Source: Amborella trichopoda (taxonomy: Eukaryota > Streptophyta > Magnoliopsida > Amborellales > Amborellaceae). Taken from it: a stretch of DNA of 64,000 nucleotides. The stretch lies in NCBI RefSeq assembly GCF_000471905.2, contig NW_006499897.1, forward strand, positions 5,215,403 through 5,279,402, given 5' to 3'. Below the pieces are notes generated by a model. That model saw only the letters and a program-made list of their open reading frames with translations, was not told the DNA's origin and made no database searches. Shown piece after piece: positions 1-11,900 of this stretch; within the stretch, counting starts at the first letter, position 1; every line of letters starts with the position of its first letter. Position numbers and translations under genes: made by a program.

Positions 1-123
1 CCAGGTAAATAAACTACCATAAATATCCAACTGGTTCCCACCCAAAAGTCATGGTGAAACAATTTATGAGGCCCTCATGGCTGGACCCCATGCCTTAGAT
101 TGGTTGATCCTAATCCCCCACAG

Positions 124-361
124 ACAGCTGGCCATCAACTTTTCAAAAAGGTGACTGAAATAGAATCCAATGGGCTGTGCACCATAATGTTTAATGGTAA
201 AACACAGGATTACAAAGACCCCAAGGCCCTGTGGTTTTGAGTGGTCAGGCTCAGAAGGAGAAATGAAGTTCCTTTTCCAGTTCCCATGCTGCTCTTGTTT
301 CTGCTTCATGAAGGGCAAGAAAGGGAAGTCCAAGGTGAAGGAGGCCGCGAAATCTGAATAA
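124..361 (+). CDS. 3' terminal exon of an unrecognised host gene
   Basis: The window opens with the end of an exon (bases 1-4) followed by what reads as a complete GT-AG intron (5-123) and then this exon. From 124 the frame reads TAGHQLFKKVTEIESNGLC and continues to DPKALWF, where it meets TGA at 238-240. Directly after that, the frame one base over reads EWSGSEGEMKFLFQFPCCSC, then FCFMKGKKGKSKVKEAAKSE and TAA at 359-361. The second part looks fully coding: a cysteine/phenylalanine-rich segment followed by a lysine-rich tail. Either the protein ends at LWF, or the TTTT run at 235-238 carries one base too many. I do not recognise the family. The gene converges on the minus-strand Pkr1-like gene, whose stop codon is only 200 bp away. 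Confidence 0.55.
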
Positions 362-560
362 CCATTGCAGTTCCATGGAGATCATGCCATTGCACATTTT
401 ACCAGCGGAGCCTCTGGTACCAACCAAAAAACCCTTTCAAGTATGTAATTTTCTTGTTAGTGTTTATGTAACGGCCTGAAGGCCACCTTTGAATGTGTGA
501 TCCTCAATTTTAGTGATGCATGAAAAGCCTTTTTGATGGTGGATGGTGCATGGAAGGCTT
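362..560. other. Shared 3' intergenic space of two convergent genes
   Basis: This 199-bp stretch separates the stop codons of two convergent genes and must hold both 3' untranslated regions. It contains no open frame or repeat that I can see, and no clear AATAAA signal on either strand. Confidence 0.4.
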
Positions 561-3500
561 TTATTCATCTTTTCTCTGCTCAGGTTCTTTGTTCTTGGCT
601 AAACCCATCTCCTCCATTTGTTGTTCGATGGACACCAGACCCGTTTGTGCAAGAAACCTGCAACATATTGAAATGAATTAAAGGTTAGGTAGACAATCCA
701 ACTTTGCAACGCTTGAGATACATTAAAAACTGGGGTTTTGTAAATCGCATCCACAGATTCCACATAAAATTTTGCCCAACAATTATTTCAAGGATGCTGT
801 TCTTTTTTTCACAAGTGAGCCACGAGAAACTTCTGCCATTTAAAGTTGTTTGTGTAGCAATTTCTCTGTAAAATTAAATAGGATCAAAGGTGTTCCATTT
901 TTGGTAATACGTGTTTGCATTGCTAAACTACTTATAGAACTAATAACTAACCACAGGTTAGCTGATGAAATGAGGCCCAATTCCAAGAAAGCATCAGTGA
1001 CTTGAGGACTCGTAGGCATGTTAATGGCAGAAGCAAATAAATGGAGAAAAGAAACAAAATTTCCAGTTATCATTTGGGGAATGCAATCACTGATATGGAA
1101 GTTTTAGGATTAGCATAACATTGCAAGGTACCATGATATTCGGTAACTGAGCAAAAATAACACAAAAGAAAGGGAAACATTAAAATAGAGTATGAAACAC
1201 TTGCATGAATTCACTAAGGCGGAGAAATTGCAAGATCAAAACAGTACCTATACCAGTCTCATTCTAAATGACAATGCTACTCCCGCACTAGTACTTCAAA
1301 TACCAAACAAATGAGGCAATTAGTACAAATGTGCAAAATGAAACAGGGTAAATAAGCATTTTGAAAAAATCTCTTCAACCCAGTCAATGTTCTGAAACTC
1401 CAAGTTTCATAAGCACCTGCATGAATTCTGCAGTTCTATCATGCACTATTTTCACATATTCCAGAAAAGAATATGCTGTGACTGCCTTCTTTCAGAACAT
1501 ATTAGTATATGTATATGGATGTATTAAAGAAGAATCTCAACAGTTTGTGAGCTTCAATATGCAGCAACTTGACAAATAACTTAAAGCTATTTCACAGGCA
1601 TCTGAGGATGACAGATGAATGCTTGAAACTCAAGGTCAAGAGTATAGATGACGGGGCATAAAAGAGCAAGGAATATTAAGTACCTCAACAATACCTTAAA
1701 AGTGATTTGAGACAAGGTGGCTAAAAATTAATAAACGATTCAAGGTGCTCCAAGGTGTTAAAAGTATCAATTAGCAGATCATTCAACCAAGGGAAATGTT
1801 TTGGCGGGACTGCAGTTGCATGCAACTGCATCCCAGAACTCCGTCTTGGAGATGGATTGAGGATCCAAAACACCTGCCAGTCACCAGTGAATCCATGTCC
1901 TCCCCCAAATGTTGAATTTGGAGCTACCGAAATGGTGCAGATCCATGAATCCAGAAAAAATTGAAATCCATGGTCCAGGAAAAGTTGTAAGATAGATCAA
2001 TTTTTGGGTTCCAGATCCTCGATTGACCCATTCTTTGGTTTTTTCAATTCCATGATCGTGGATGTCTAGCAGATGGATTTGCAGAGTTTTGGGTCCTTAA
2101 TCCATCCCAAAGATGCATGCAACTGCAGTTGCGCCAAAACCTTACCCTACAACCAATGTACAGTAGGGTATTTCCAGTTAGAATATTAGAAAGTGCATTT
2201 CGTGAACTTTCAATGCATATTGTGCTCATCTCAAAAGTGAGTTGGCAGATCTATCTATTTGTCATAATTCAGTCATTTATTTTGTCATCATATAATCTAA
2301 TTCGTCAGTTTCCCCCTTTTTCTAGAACTAACATGAAGCATAAGTTATCATTTCAGATAAAGTCAGAACACTAAGAACAAATAGGCTATGGTTAATTATA
2401 AAAAACTATATTATAATCTACAGAATATGCTAAGGACCACTATCTGAAAAAAAAAGGTAACTATTTCAATGTAACTCTACAGAATATGCCAAGGACCAAT
2501 ATCTGAGAAAAAGATAACTATTTCATTGTAACCCATGGAATATGTCAAGGTCCACTAGTCTTTTTTTTTCCCTTTCCTTTTTGTACTAGAACAAATACAA
2601 GCAAAACCATGCATTCCCATTTCTTCCTTCGTCTTCGTCATAGATAAGTCATAACTTACATGTCTAGTTGCCTCAACAAAGCAACCAGCATACTTGTTAG
2701 AGGAGAATTATGAGATAAAAAATTTTGTGGCCATTTCCTTTTACAACAAAGATAAGACTCCCCAGCAAGTATAGTAAAGCTTGTGAGAAACCAACCTTTG
2801 GACTCTTAGCTACACTATATGAGTACATATAAATTCTTACTGTGACTTGCAAGACGAGTATATTGTGTAACCTGATGCTCATGTTTCGGGAAAAAAAAAG
2901 AAAAATATTGTTCATATATGACTTTGATAATAAATAAAGTTGCTAAAAGGAAAAACCAAAAAAGAAACAGGATCCCAAATCTATCCACATCATAGGTTGA
3001 GTGCCCATTTGGGGAGAGCTCCTTATCTCAACCTTTAGGTTGCAGGTTTGGCAGAATTAGACTTAGGGAACTGGTAGTCAGGGTAGTGGGTGCTATAACA
3101 TAACATCTTGAGGACCATTCCTATCATAGGTAGTAGATCCTTACCCTACTGATCTACCCATAAAAAATGCTTGCAGGTTTGGAACCCATGTAGATCTGCC
3201 TATAGAAAAATAAGAGATGAAAAGATAAACACCAATAAAAGAGATATTTCTTTTATCTATAGAAAGAATTGGGATTTTTTCTGTGGGTTGGTTAATAAAA
3301 TGAGACCCACGATGCACAAAGGGCATCCATACATCATAAATTAACTAATGCATAAAAACTTTGATCATATTGAATGAAGACCAGAGTCCAGCAATGAAGC
3401 CAAAACAGACAAGGTGACTAATGCACCCAAAAAAGTGGTGCCAGAGCATTGACAAACAAATACCTAAAAGAAGTTTAAGGTTTACTACGGATAAATCTAT

Positions 3501-3985
3501 ACAATATTAAAGAGGACAGGCAAAGGAATTAGCCAAATGATTATAGAAAATTGTCATCAGCACTTCCTATTCTAGCATTGAATATATGGCAGAGGATTAC
3601 CAATTAAGGAGTGCAAAAAGCATTCCACTCAGAAAAATGAGCACCAGGATGTGTAATATCAACAAAGAATTTTGAGAGAAGAATGCTGCAAAGAGCATGG
3701 CAGCAAGGCAAAAGCCTAGAGCCAGAAAAGTAAAGTTAAGCACCAACCACGTAGGTCTCTGCAATAGAAAAGTGAAAACTTATTAGGTATTTCAATGTCA
3801 TTAACAGATGGCAAATGGTTTTGAAATTCAGATTAGATGAACTCAAGTAACTCATGAAAATTTCCCAGAAATCAATTATGAAAAATGATAGAAACTATAC
3901 GCACATTAACACCAGGAGCTAAAGCACCCAACAATACTGCTTCGGCAATAGGCACATTTTTTGAACTGGAAGAGGCAAAACCCAT
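561..3985 (-). CDS. PKR1: Pkr1-like V-type ATPase assembly factor, three coding exons
   Basis: Exons on the minus strand are 3985-3905, 3758-3601 and 657-561 (81, 158 and 97 bp), all with GT donors and AG acceptors and matching phases. They give 111 residues. It begins MGFASSSSKNVPIAEAVLLG and continues ALAPGVN, RPTW, then two hydrophobic segments (about residues 31-50 and 58-79). It ends FLAQTGLVSIEQQMEEMG and a charged tail KNKEPEQRKDE. The PG-x-x-x-P motif before two closely spaced membrane helices, and the total size, match the Pkr1 family, small endoplasmic-reticulum membrane proteins that help assemble the V-ATPase Vo sector (known from yeast). The ATG at 3985-3983 is the first in the exon. 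The acceptor at 4008 lies 23 bp upstream, so the 5' leader is probably spliced. The two-exon junction across the 2.9-kb intron rebuilds a Trp codon exactly, which supports the model. The family assignment comes from memory of the yeast protein. Confidence 0.72.
658..3600 (-). other. Second intron of the Pkr1-like gene
   Basis: This is a 2.9-kb AT-rich intron with donor GTAATC at 3600 and acceptor TTGCAG at 658. It contains a small inverted-repeat element (1798-2140). Otherwise I see only simple A/T-rich sequence and two imperfect copies of a 60-bp stretch near 2420-2545 (shared words tctacagaatatgc and aaggaccaatatctga). Confidence 0.6.
1798..2140. mobile_element. Small inverted-repeat element (MITE) in an intron
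   Basis: The ends are near-perfect inverted repeats. The left end reads gttttggcgggactgcag and the reverse complement of the right end reads gttttggcgcaactgcag; both continue ttgcatgca, giving 25 matches of 27. The inner flanks are also related (gatggattgaggatccaaaa against gatggattaaggacccaaaa). The element is 343 bp with no coding capacity. I found no convincing target-site duplication, so the superfamily is unassigned. Confidence 0.6.
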
Positions 3986-4746
3986 TTCTGGACCTTCAAA
4001 GGAAATATCTGTCAAGAAGAAAAGAAAGGGATGGTTTAGAATTCCATAAAGTTTTTTTTTTTTTGTTAAGTCAGTGGGGGGAGAAGGCCCCCTACCCGAT
4101 TTTCATTAGTAATAAGACAAAAGTACATCTCATAAATTCACAACCCCAGAATAGGGTAGTTGTGCCATCATGATGTAACAAGAGAAAAGGGGGGGGGAAG
4201 GAAAAGAAAAGAAAGAAAAAAAACTCGATCTATCTAAATATCATATGTTTGCATACCATATATTAGTCATGGCACCAAATAATCAGTAGATTCAAGGGGA
4301 AACAAGATCTAAATATCTATCTTCGAATAATTTGATATAAATGTGATTAATAACAAGGAAAAAGACAGAAGTTCAACTCAAGTCCTCAGGATGAAAATTA
4401 TTAATAACTAGTCCAGTATGCATCACATAAGTCACTTATGAATGCACAGACAGAGCAAGTAGGAAACGATGACATAGTAGATATGGATTTCAGCCACTGG
4501 TTATTGTTTAATATAAGCGATGCAAAACAGCTGCAGAATCAATGCACCATCTAAAATAATAACTAGTGCAAGAAGAGTTCAGAGTAGTTAATTTGGCAAG
4601 AATACTTCAAAATTACTCACCCAAAAAAAAGAATACTTCAAACTTCAGATGTATTAGGCGACTGATGAAGAGCAAGTTCAACTGGATGCCAGAATTTGGA
4701 TTAAAGCTCATGAGAGCTTGAAGAATTGATAAGGTTTAGCACTCTT

Positions 4747-4805
4747 AAATGCCAAAAAAAATAAAAATAAAAAATAAAAAATAAAAAATAAAAAATAGGA
4801 AATAA
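4747..4805. repeat. A-rich microsatellite, (AAAAAT)n
   Basis: This is a run of about eight short units of five to six A bases followed by T, slightly irregular at both ends. It lies in the putative leader intron of the Pkr1-like gene. Confidence 0.85.
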
Positions 4806-5674
4806 ATATAGGTTTATCCTTGTTACCTCTGACAAAGTTTGGATGGAATTAATTACCACTGGGATAACTATATAAAGTGGTCAAAAAGGCTAGAATTTAA
4901 CTATTAACAAAATCAGGAAAAACTAACAGAATGCATAAATATTTCTTTGAACAAATGATAGCAAAACTAATTTGGAAGTACATGCAGAAGAACAAGGAAT
5001 TCCAAGTAGAGAAAACTTCTTTAAGATTCACATGGGTTTATTCTCCACAATCTTGCTTTAAATGCTGAAATCAGTTTCCAATTTTTCCATATCTGGTTTA
5101 TCATTGAAGTACAGCATCATGGATAAATTGATAAAACCATTTTAGAAGTCCATTTGAGGTACACAATAACTAAAGGGACTTCAGAGGCTCACTGAAAAAA
5201 GGTGCTGCCAATGATGCCATCCACTTGCAACCACAACTGAATTTGCAAAGCCATTTTACAACTTATTAGCTTCAAGTTAAAAAGCATCTCTGAAGGTACA
5301 TTGGTAGACTATTAAAGAATTCCACAGTTGATTTAGCCCCTGTGGTCTCTTCATAGAGGTTGCTGACAAGTTTTCTGTTCAGTGAACTTCTGAAACATTT
5401 TCCTCATCTCATATGGTCAATGTTGACCATTTGAGGCAAGGCTTGGAGCTATATAGTGATCAATTTCTAAAATTGCTGGAAGCTATGGAGACTGGCCGAT
5501 TCAATTAATGTACATAGTTATGAATAAAAAGAGGTGAATACATGGAAAGTTGGGCACTTACATTGCGAGATCTTAGACGACTAGCTATATAAGTAAGCAT
5601 GAAACACCTAAGAAGCTATATAACTAGAGATTTTCATTAGCAGAGTTTGGAAGGGGGATGGTGATTTAAGAGCC

Positions 5675-6230
5675 TGAGAGATGTCCCCATATTAGAACTT
5701 TGGAGGGATGCTCTAAAATCTAGAGGTTTCAAAATTAGACGGATTAAAACATAAAATATAGAATGCAAGTTTAGTAATAATAGGAGTAAAAACGAGGAAG
5801 TAGTTAAGATTGATGGCCAAGAAATACCTAAAAGTGATAATTTTGGATATCTTGGGTCAATAATCCAGGTGAATATAGAAATTGAGGAAGATGTCGCTCA
5901 TAGAATGAGAGTTGGGTGGGCAAAGTGGAGATGTGTATCTGGATTATGTTGTCGCATTACCAATGAAACTGAAGGGGAAGTTTTATAGAATGATTGCAAG
6001 ACCAACCGTGCTTTATAAAATAGAATTCTTGGCGGTCAAGAAATAACATATCCATAGGATGAGTGTACTTGAGATGAGGACATGGATGGAAGTAGTGAAA
6101 AGAGATATGGTGACTTATGGTCAGACTGAGTGTATGGCCAGCAGAACAGGTTCGTGCAACCAACCCCAAATAGTTGGGATAAGGCTCCGATGATGATGAA
6201 AATGATGATGATGATGAGAGATGTCCCCAT
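5675..6230 (+). mobile_element. 5'-truncated RTE LINE with a perfect 16-bp TSD
   Basis: The insert (5691-6214) is flanked by identical copies of tgagagatgtccccat at 5675-5690 and 6215-6230. Read on the plus strand it encodes the end of an RTE reverse transcriptase, with recognisable pieces IDGQEIPKSDNFGYLGSI and EEDVAHRMRVGWAKWR. It continues to the usual RTE tail: the words caaccccaaatagttgggat, then ctccgatgatgatg repeats that form the 3' terminus. Several frames are needed to read it, so it is dead. A perfect duplication suggests it is one of the younger insertions here. It lies in the leader intron of the Pkr1-like gene. Confidence 0.88.
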
Positions 6231-8088
6231 GTGTTTTATGAACCTTGCATGTTAAAGGCATGCTAGCATAAGATAAACCATTAAAGTTGAACAATTGGTT
6301 ACATGGCAACTTTCTGAGAAGGCTAATGCGTCACAAATACCAGTTCAAAAAATGGGTCTGCATATTAATCGAATTGATTTTGTTAAACCATAGTTCCATT
6401 GCTTTAACATGCAAGTTAAAGTCTTAGGACACAAGCCCTTATAAAACACACAATATTTCAAAACACGGAGAAAGACTTAAAACTGATCACAAGTTCGCTT
6501 TGCAGGGTTTCCATGGAGCTTTTAAAAAAAGTCATGGACTTGGCAAGACTCAGCATAAAACTTGCTCTATCTTTTAAAAGCTCAGTTAAATCTCAAGGTA
6601 TGTTACAAGGAAACCGTTACGAAGTGTTAGCATCTAACGTGGATATGTGCCCAAAAACACCAAACCCATACTGGTTTTTCAGAAATGACTACTCCATACA
6701 TTATTTAGAGGTGGTGGGATGTGGGAATTTACATGGCACTAAGGACCTTCAAAGTACAATACCGCCCAAAAGAGGCATTCAATCAAGTATATTTTCTATG
6801 GGAAAAAAAAGTAGGGTTTCATTTTGGTGTCATGTTTTTGTTTTCACGATGTCTTACTCATCTTAAATGCCATGTACCAATAAATTTTTGTGGATCATTT
6901 CAGCGGACATTTGCTGATTAGTGAGGAATTTGACACAAGAATAACATCTCCGGAGACTAGAAATGGAGAATGGCAATTCAACGTCAGTATTAGTGGATAT
7001 AAATTACTTGTTTTATTTCACTGATAGGATTCAAATTTTGTACATAGATGTTTCCATGACAACAACTTAAACAAGAAGCCAAATCGCTATCTTAGTGGCT
7101 ATAAACTTCTTGCTCGCATTTTGTTTCTCTATCTAAACACATTTACGACGTGTTAGAAACTTTGCACCTCAACTGCACATCTAAGAGGGAAGAAATTAAA
7201 ATCTACTTCCCTCAAGAACAGAGAACAAAAAACAAAAACTTTCAGAGCCATTTTATTTCGCTAACACTGCTAGAAACAGTAAAACACACACAAGGAACCA
7301 CATAACATTATAACCATAAAAAAGGATCCATATGTAAACATAAATGTACAAGAAAACTATGAAAGACAATAGGAAAATAGCTTTACGTTTCCTGAAAAGG
7401 ATCACCAAAACAGATGCAAATTATATGGAAAGATGACACATACAAGCCGCTTTTAGGATTCACAAAGAAGGAATTAAACAAAGCAGTGCAGTTAAGATGG
7501 ATGGTTTCACTCGTAAGTTACAAATATTTCAATTTGTGCAAACTTCATTCTTTGGTCACAGTTTACATCGACATTCATCCTTTGAGCTCACTTACTAAGC
7601 ATTTTATTTATCAGGGTGCAAAGAATCAATTGATTCATACACCAAAAATAGAAATCTGATCCATATGGGGATCCATAATGCAATCTATTCTGCAATAAAG
7701 AGTGAAGGAAGTTGCAGACTCACTCAAGCAATTTGATGACTCTTATCCAAAATTGCAAAACACCTCTTTTTTCTTATATATACCCTCTCAATAATCAGCA
7801 ATTTTCTTTTCTCTGGTAAACAGAGAAGAAGAAAAGTTAACAAATCCCTTGGGATTTGATGAGAAGGAAATCTCCTCTTCTCACACGCACTCCAATAATA
7901 ACAACAAATTTTCTCAGAACCTACAAGCATGGTGTTCTAGAGAAGATGGAATTGAAGACGAAAATGGTCTGAGCATATTGGATTTTAAACGAAAATTGAA
8001 CAGTTCTGACGCACAAGATCATCAATTTTGCACAAATGAACAATTGAATACCTCCTTGATGTAGATCGATTTGACGAGACAACAGAGC

Positions 8089-8206
8089 TTCTAGATTGAT
8101 TCCAAAGCTTTCTCTATCTAAATTGATTTCAAAGCTCTCTCTTTCTCTCTAGATTGATTTCAAAGCTCTCTCTATCTCTCTCGCTCTCGCTCTCTCTCTC
8201 TCTATT
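8089..8206. repeat. CT-rich (GA-rich on minus) tandem repeat, probable 5' leader region
   Basis: Three copies of a 33-38-bp unit built on attgatttcaaagctctctc run into a pure CT tract. On the minus strand this is a GA-rich stretch just upstream of the possible donor at 8057, as often seen in plant 5' untranslated regions. It may mark the promoter end of the Pkr1-like gene. I see no convincing TATA box. Confidence 0.55.
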
Positions 8207-8831
8207 TCAAGGCAGGTACCCTTTTTCTCTTTTTCACCCAAAGAACTTAACGGAGAGTTGTGACCCGGCGGGGGCTCGTGAGCCCGACCAGTCCATCTTG
8301 GACCATCTCGTTAATTGGCAAGGGTTGAGAGCATTTTTTAGTAAACGGTTTCTACGAGTCCACGTAAAAATCAGAAATGAGTCCCCTCTCAAAAATATAT
8401 TTTTGAAATGAATTTTAGACTTAATTTTTAAAGATATATAATCTCTAACATGTGAATGATGAATATGAAAAAATAAGTACATTTTAAAATTAAAAATAAT
8501 GATTTTATAAAGAAAATAAGAGATTATATATAATAAGACAATTTACTTTTGGATTAAGGAAGTCAAAATTACTTACAATTATTTGATGTTATACCTGATA
8601 ACTTGAGTGTGTCACAAAGTTCGAAAAAAAAATCTTTTGAACTTTGAGCATAGTCAATAAAATAAATACAGCCACCCAATTTTATATCGAATGGTCAAGA
8701 TTTATTGTAACCCCTTTATACCAAAGGTAAATGATTTCATCATATAATTTCCCATAAAATAATTTGTTAGATGGATGACTAATTTGTATCTATCTTTAAG
8801 ATAGATGCCTTATTCCTTTGGGGACACAAAT
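8207..8831. other. AT-rich intergenic stretch
   Basis: Apart from a short GC-richer patch near 8255-8330, this is AT-rich and holds no coding signal or repeat that I can recognise. It ends at the left target-site duplication of the L1 element. Confidence 0.4.
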
Positions 8832-8933
8832 GAAGAAACGTGTCCTCTCTCTTCTTTCTCTGACTAAACAACATTAAATAGTTGGAATTGGAAGTCTCTC
8901 TCCACCCATTGTGGTAAGGGCAGTGATCTATGT

Positions 8934-11900
8934 GGTAAAAGTATGGTTTAAAAAGCGGATCGGTGATCCAGATCGAGTATGGATGGGGTATCTCAAAAAC
9001 TTATCTGGATCAGCGAATTGGCGATCTGAATAGGGAATCGGCTAAATCGGTCGGATTAAACCTTAAACAAAATCCGAAAAAATTCTTAAAATTCATTATA
9101 AATGTTTTTTTTTAGGAATTCAATAAGAAATGAGGGTACTCCATTAAAAAATTTCATTTCTTTATGAATATGCGAATATTGATATGTTCTTTCCCCGTAT
9201 GAACTACTATTTACCATTTAATTTACATCACACAAAAGGATAAACATAAAATTATCATAGATTAAGTCTATCATTATACATGGACTACAATAAAGCTTAC
9301 AATTCGTAACATACGATCTAAAAATAAGATGACAGACGACGTCATTCGTCATCTTGGTCACGCTGGTGCCATTGATTGAATTCGCGTGACAATTCATTGA
9401 CTCGATCTAAAAACGAATCATCCAAATTAGTGGGCACCTGACTTTACCCAAATCCCTGAGTATTAGTGTTTTGTTGTGGTCCTAATCCAAAATCCCCGAA
9501 ACTTGTCCATCCTTCATGCTCACATACACTATCGTATTCATCCCTACCCTCTTGTTGTTAGGACTCGATATGTGAATAATTCGCTGGGATTGGGTGGCCT
9601 CAGAATCATCATCTCTCTCATTTTCTATTAGACCCCCTTTCCACTCTCCCTTATTAGGTGCAATATCGCCGACATCTCCGACGAATTGTAAATATGTTGG
9701 CGGGTTGCTTCCTCTTTCATACTGCTCATCACCTTTTTCAAGATCTTTCGCACCGATAGCCTCAAGGAACACTCTCTTGTGCAACACTGACTCCTCTTCT
9801 TCTACTACTCATTATTCTGTTATGTCGGTGACAAATATTGTATCCAAGTCTATCGGCCCATAGTCTTCAAGCTTCCTTCTTATTTGTCGCTCTCGGAGGT
9901 TTAAGTTGTAATGAACGTAGACTAGTTTACGAAGTTTTTCCGAAGCGAGTCGATTCCTCCTAATAGTATACAACTATTGGAACGTACTCCAGTTTCGCTC
10001 ACAGCCAGTAGCAGAACATGTTTGGGAGAGCACCTTGATTGCTATTCTCTTTAGGTGAGGTGCATCGCTACCATATATCTCCTACCATTCAGCTGGATTA
10101 AAATGCAAAAAGCATTGTAAAGGCAAAAACAATTCATAAGATTAAATATATGAATGAACAAAATATTAGTTAGAGGATAACCTGGATCCATCATAGTTCG
10201 AGAATTCCTGGCAAGTCTAGTTTCGAAGGATCCTATAGCTATACATAGCAAGCTAAAACAAAATATTTTGTTTTAGTGCATTATTCCTCACAAATATAAC
10301 AACTCAATCAAGTTCTTACCCAAATATTAATTAATACATCTTGTATTGCTGCTATCTGGTTTCGATGGCTTCTCTCCAACCTGGCAATAATGTATCTGAC
10401 CCCTTCCATAATCTTGTGGGGATGTTCATATGTCAAATAGAAAAATTTTGGGTTGAAATAGTAACCTAGAAAATATATTGATAGAGAAATGTCATTTAAA
10501 ATTTCATAAAAAATAATTTAGAATGAAACATTCTAATGATATAACTATATATTTACTTGCGTAATGAATTAGACGTCCAAATTTAGTATTCCACATTCTT
10601 TCTATAATCTCGATCATTTTACTAGCAAAACTACACTTCTCCCCAATAGTTGATTTGGCCCTCTCGATACCTTCATAAAGGATGCTCATGGTAGCTTTCT
10701 TGTTAGCATCCACCATTCTTAACACTGTGACCAAAGGGGCAGTGGCCTCTACGATACTGGAATATCGAGACCAGAACCTTTTCTTTGAGACTATGCAGTC
10801 CACTTTTAGCCCGGTACTGGACTTTGAGAGGCGATCATTTAACCACTCTTCACTGGTAAATAATCTCTTTATTGCACCTTCAAATTCCCGAATGGAGTCC
10901 ACAGCCAAGTAATCTGTCGCAAAGTGGGTTATGGCAGGCCTGATTATCTCTTTTTTCTTAAATTGTTCTATGAACAAAAATAAAATTTTAGAATGGTTAT
11001 ATATAAATCTTGACACCAACTTCGCTTCTTGTAAAGTCTCCTTCACAATTTTGATCTCACCGATCTCCTCTAACATAAGATTGATGCTGTGTACAGCACA
11101 CGGGATCCATACTAGATGCTTCTTCTTATCCATCAACTTGCTGCCCGCAGAAACACATGCACACACATTGTCCGTAATAAACTAGACTACATGCTTATCT
11201 CCCACCTCCTCCACTATCTGATTATATAGTCGTACGTAAAAGTTTGCATCCTTTTTCGTTCCTGATACGTCTTTGCTAGACAAAAAAGTTGTACCTTTTA
11301 GAGAATAGGCTAAGAAGTTTATAAACTCATTTTTGCTAACTTTATTCAACCAACCATCGCTCATAAGAGTAATGCATGTTCTTGGCCAACTCTGTTTATA
11401 TTCTTCAATCCACTTTCTAACTTCCTCCACCTCTTCATCTAATATTGGCCCATTGAGCTCATATGCCGTAGGGGGTTTTACCTCGGGCCCGGCTCTTTGG
11501 ATTGCGTTGACCATAGGTGAAAAATATGGGCTATTGGCTGTATCAAAGGGGATCCCTTTATCGTAGAACTATTTACCAACATATCTGCCCAACATGTTTC
11601 TCGTACCTTTCACCATGCCTTTGAGGGTCATCTGTTCTGACTTAGGCTTTGAAAGAAATAGGTCTATACAACCATGACCTACAATACTGACACTCCTAGA
11701 TAAGCTAAAAACAATTTCTTCAACGTCTGATTCCTCTTGATACATATTGCCACCAACCCCTCCATACATATTTGAGCTGGGCTTGCCACACATGCTCGAG
11801 ATGGGCCCACCATGCATGTTTGAGCTAGGCCCACCATGTATGCCCATGTCATAACCACCAGGCATTATAAACCCACGTTCCCTCTGGTATGTTTCTTGTA

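Larger units (their letters stand above)
4009..8057 (-). other. Probable leader intron region of the Pkr1-like gene
   Basis: About 4 kb upstream of the first coding exon shows no long coding exon on either strand apart from an inserted RTE LINE fragment (5691-6214) and an A-rich microsatellite. On the minus strand a possible donor (AG|GTATTC) lies near 8057, just below a GA-rich region typical of plant 5' leaders, and the acceptor of the first coding exon is at 4008. That the whole stretch is one intron is an inference. Confidence 0.3.

Noticed and set aside
1390-1500. Minus-strand phrase AVTAYSFLEYVKIVHD then RTAEFMQVLMKLGVSEH with an AG in front, looking like an exon of the Pkr1-like gene
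   Set aside because: The flanking exons join in phase without it and give a complete family-length protein; its phase does not fit between them.
9594-9863. Plus-strand ORF of 89 codons and other plus-strand ORFs across 9.5-12.0 kb
   Set aside because: They are antisense shadows of the minus-strand hAT transposase.
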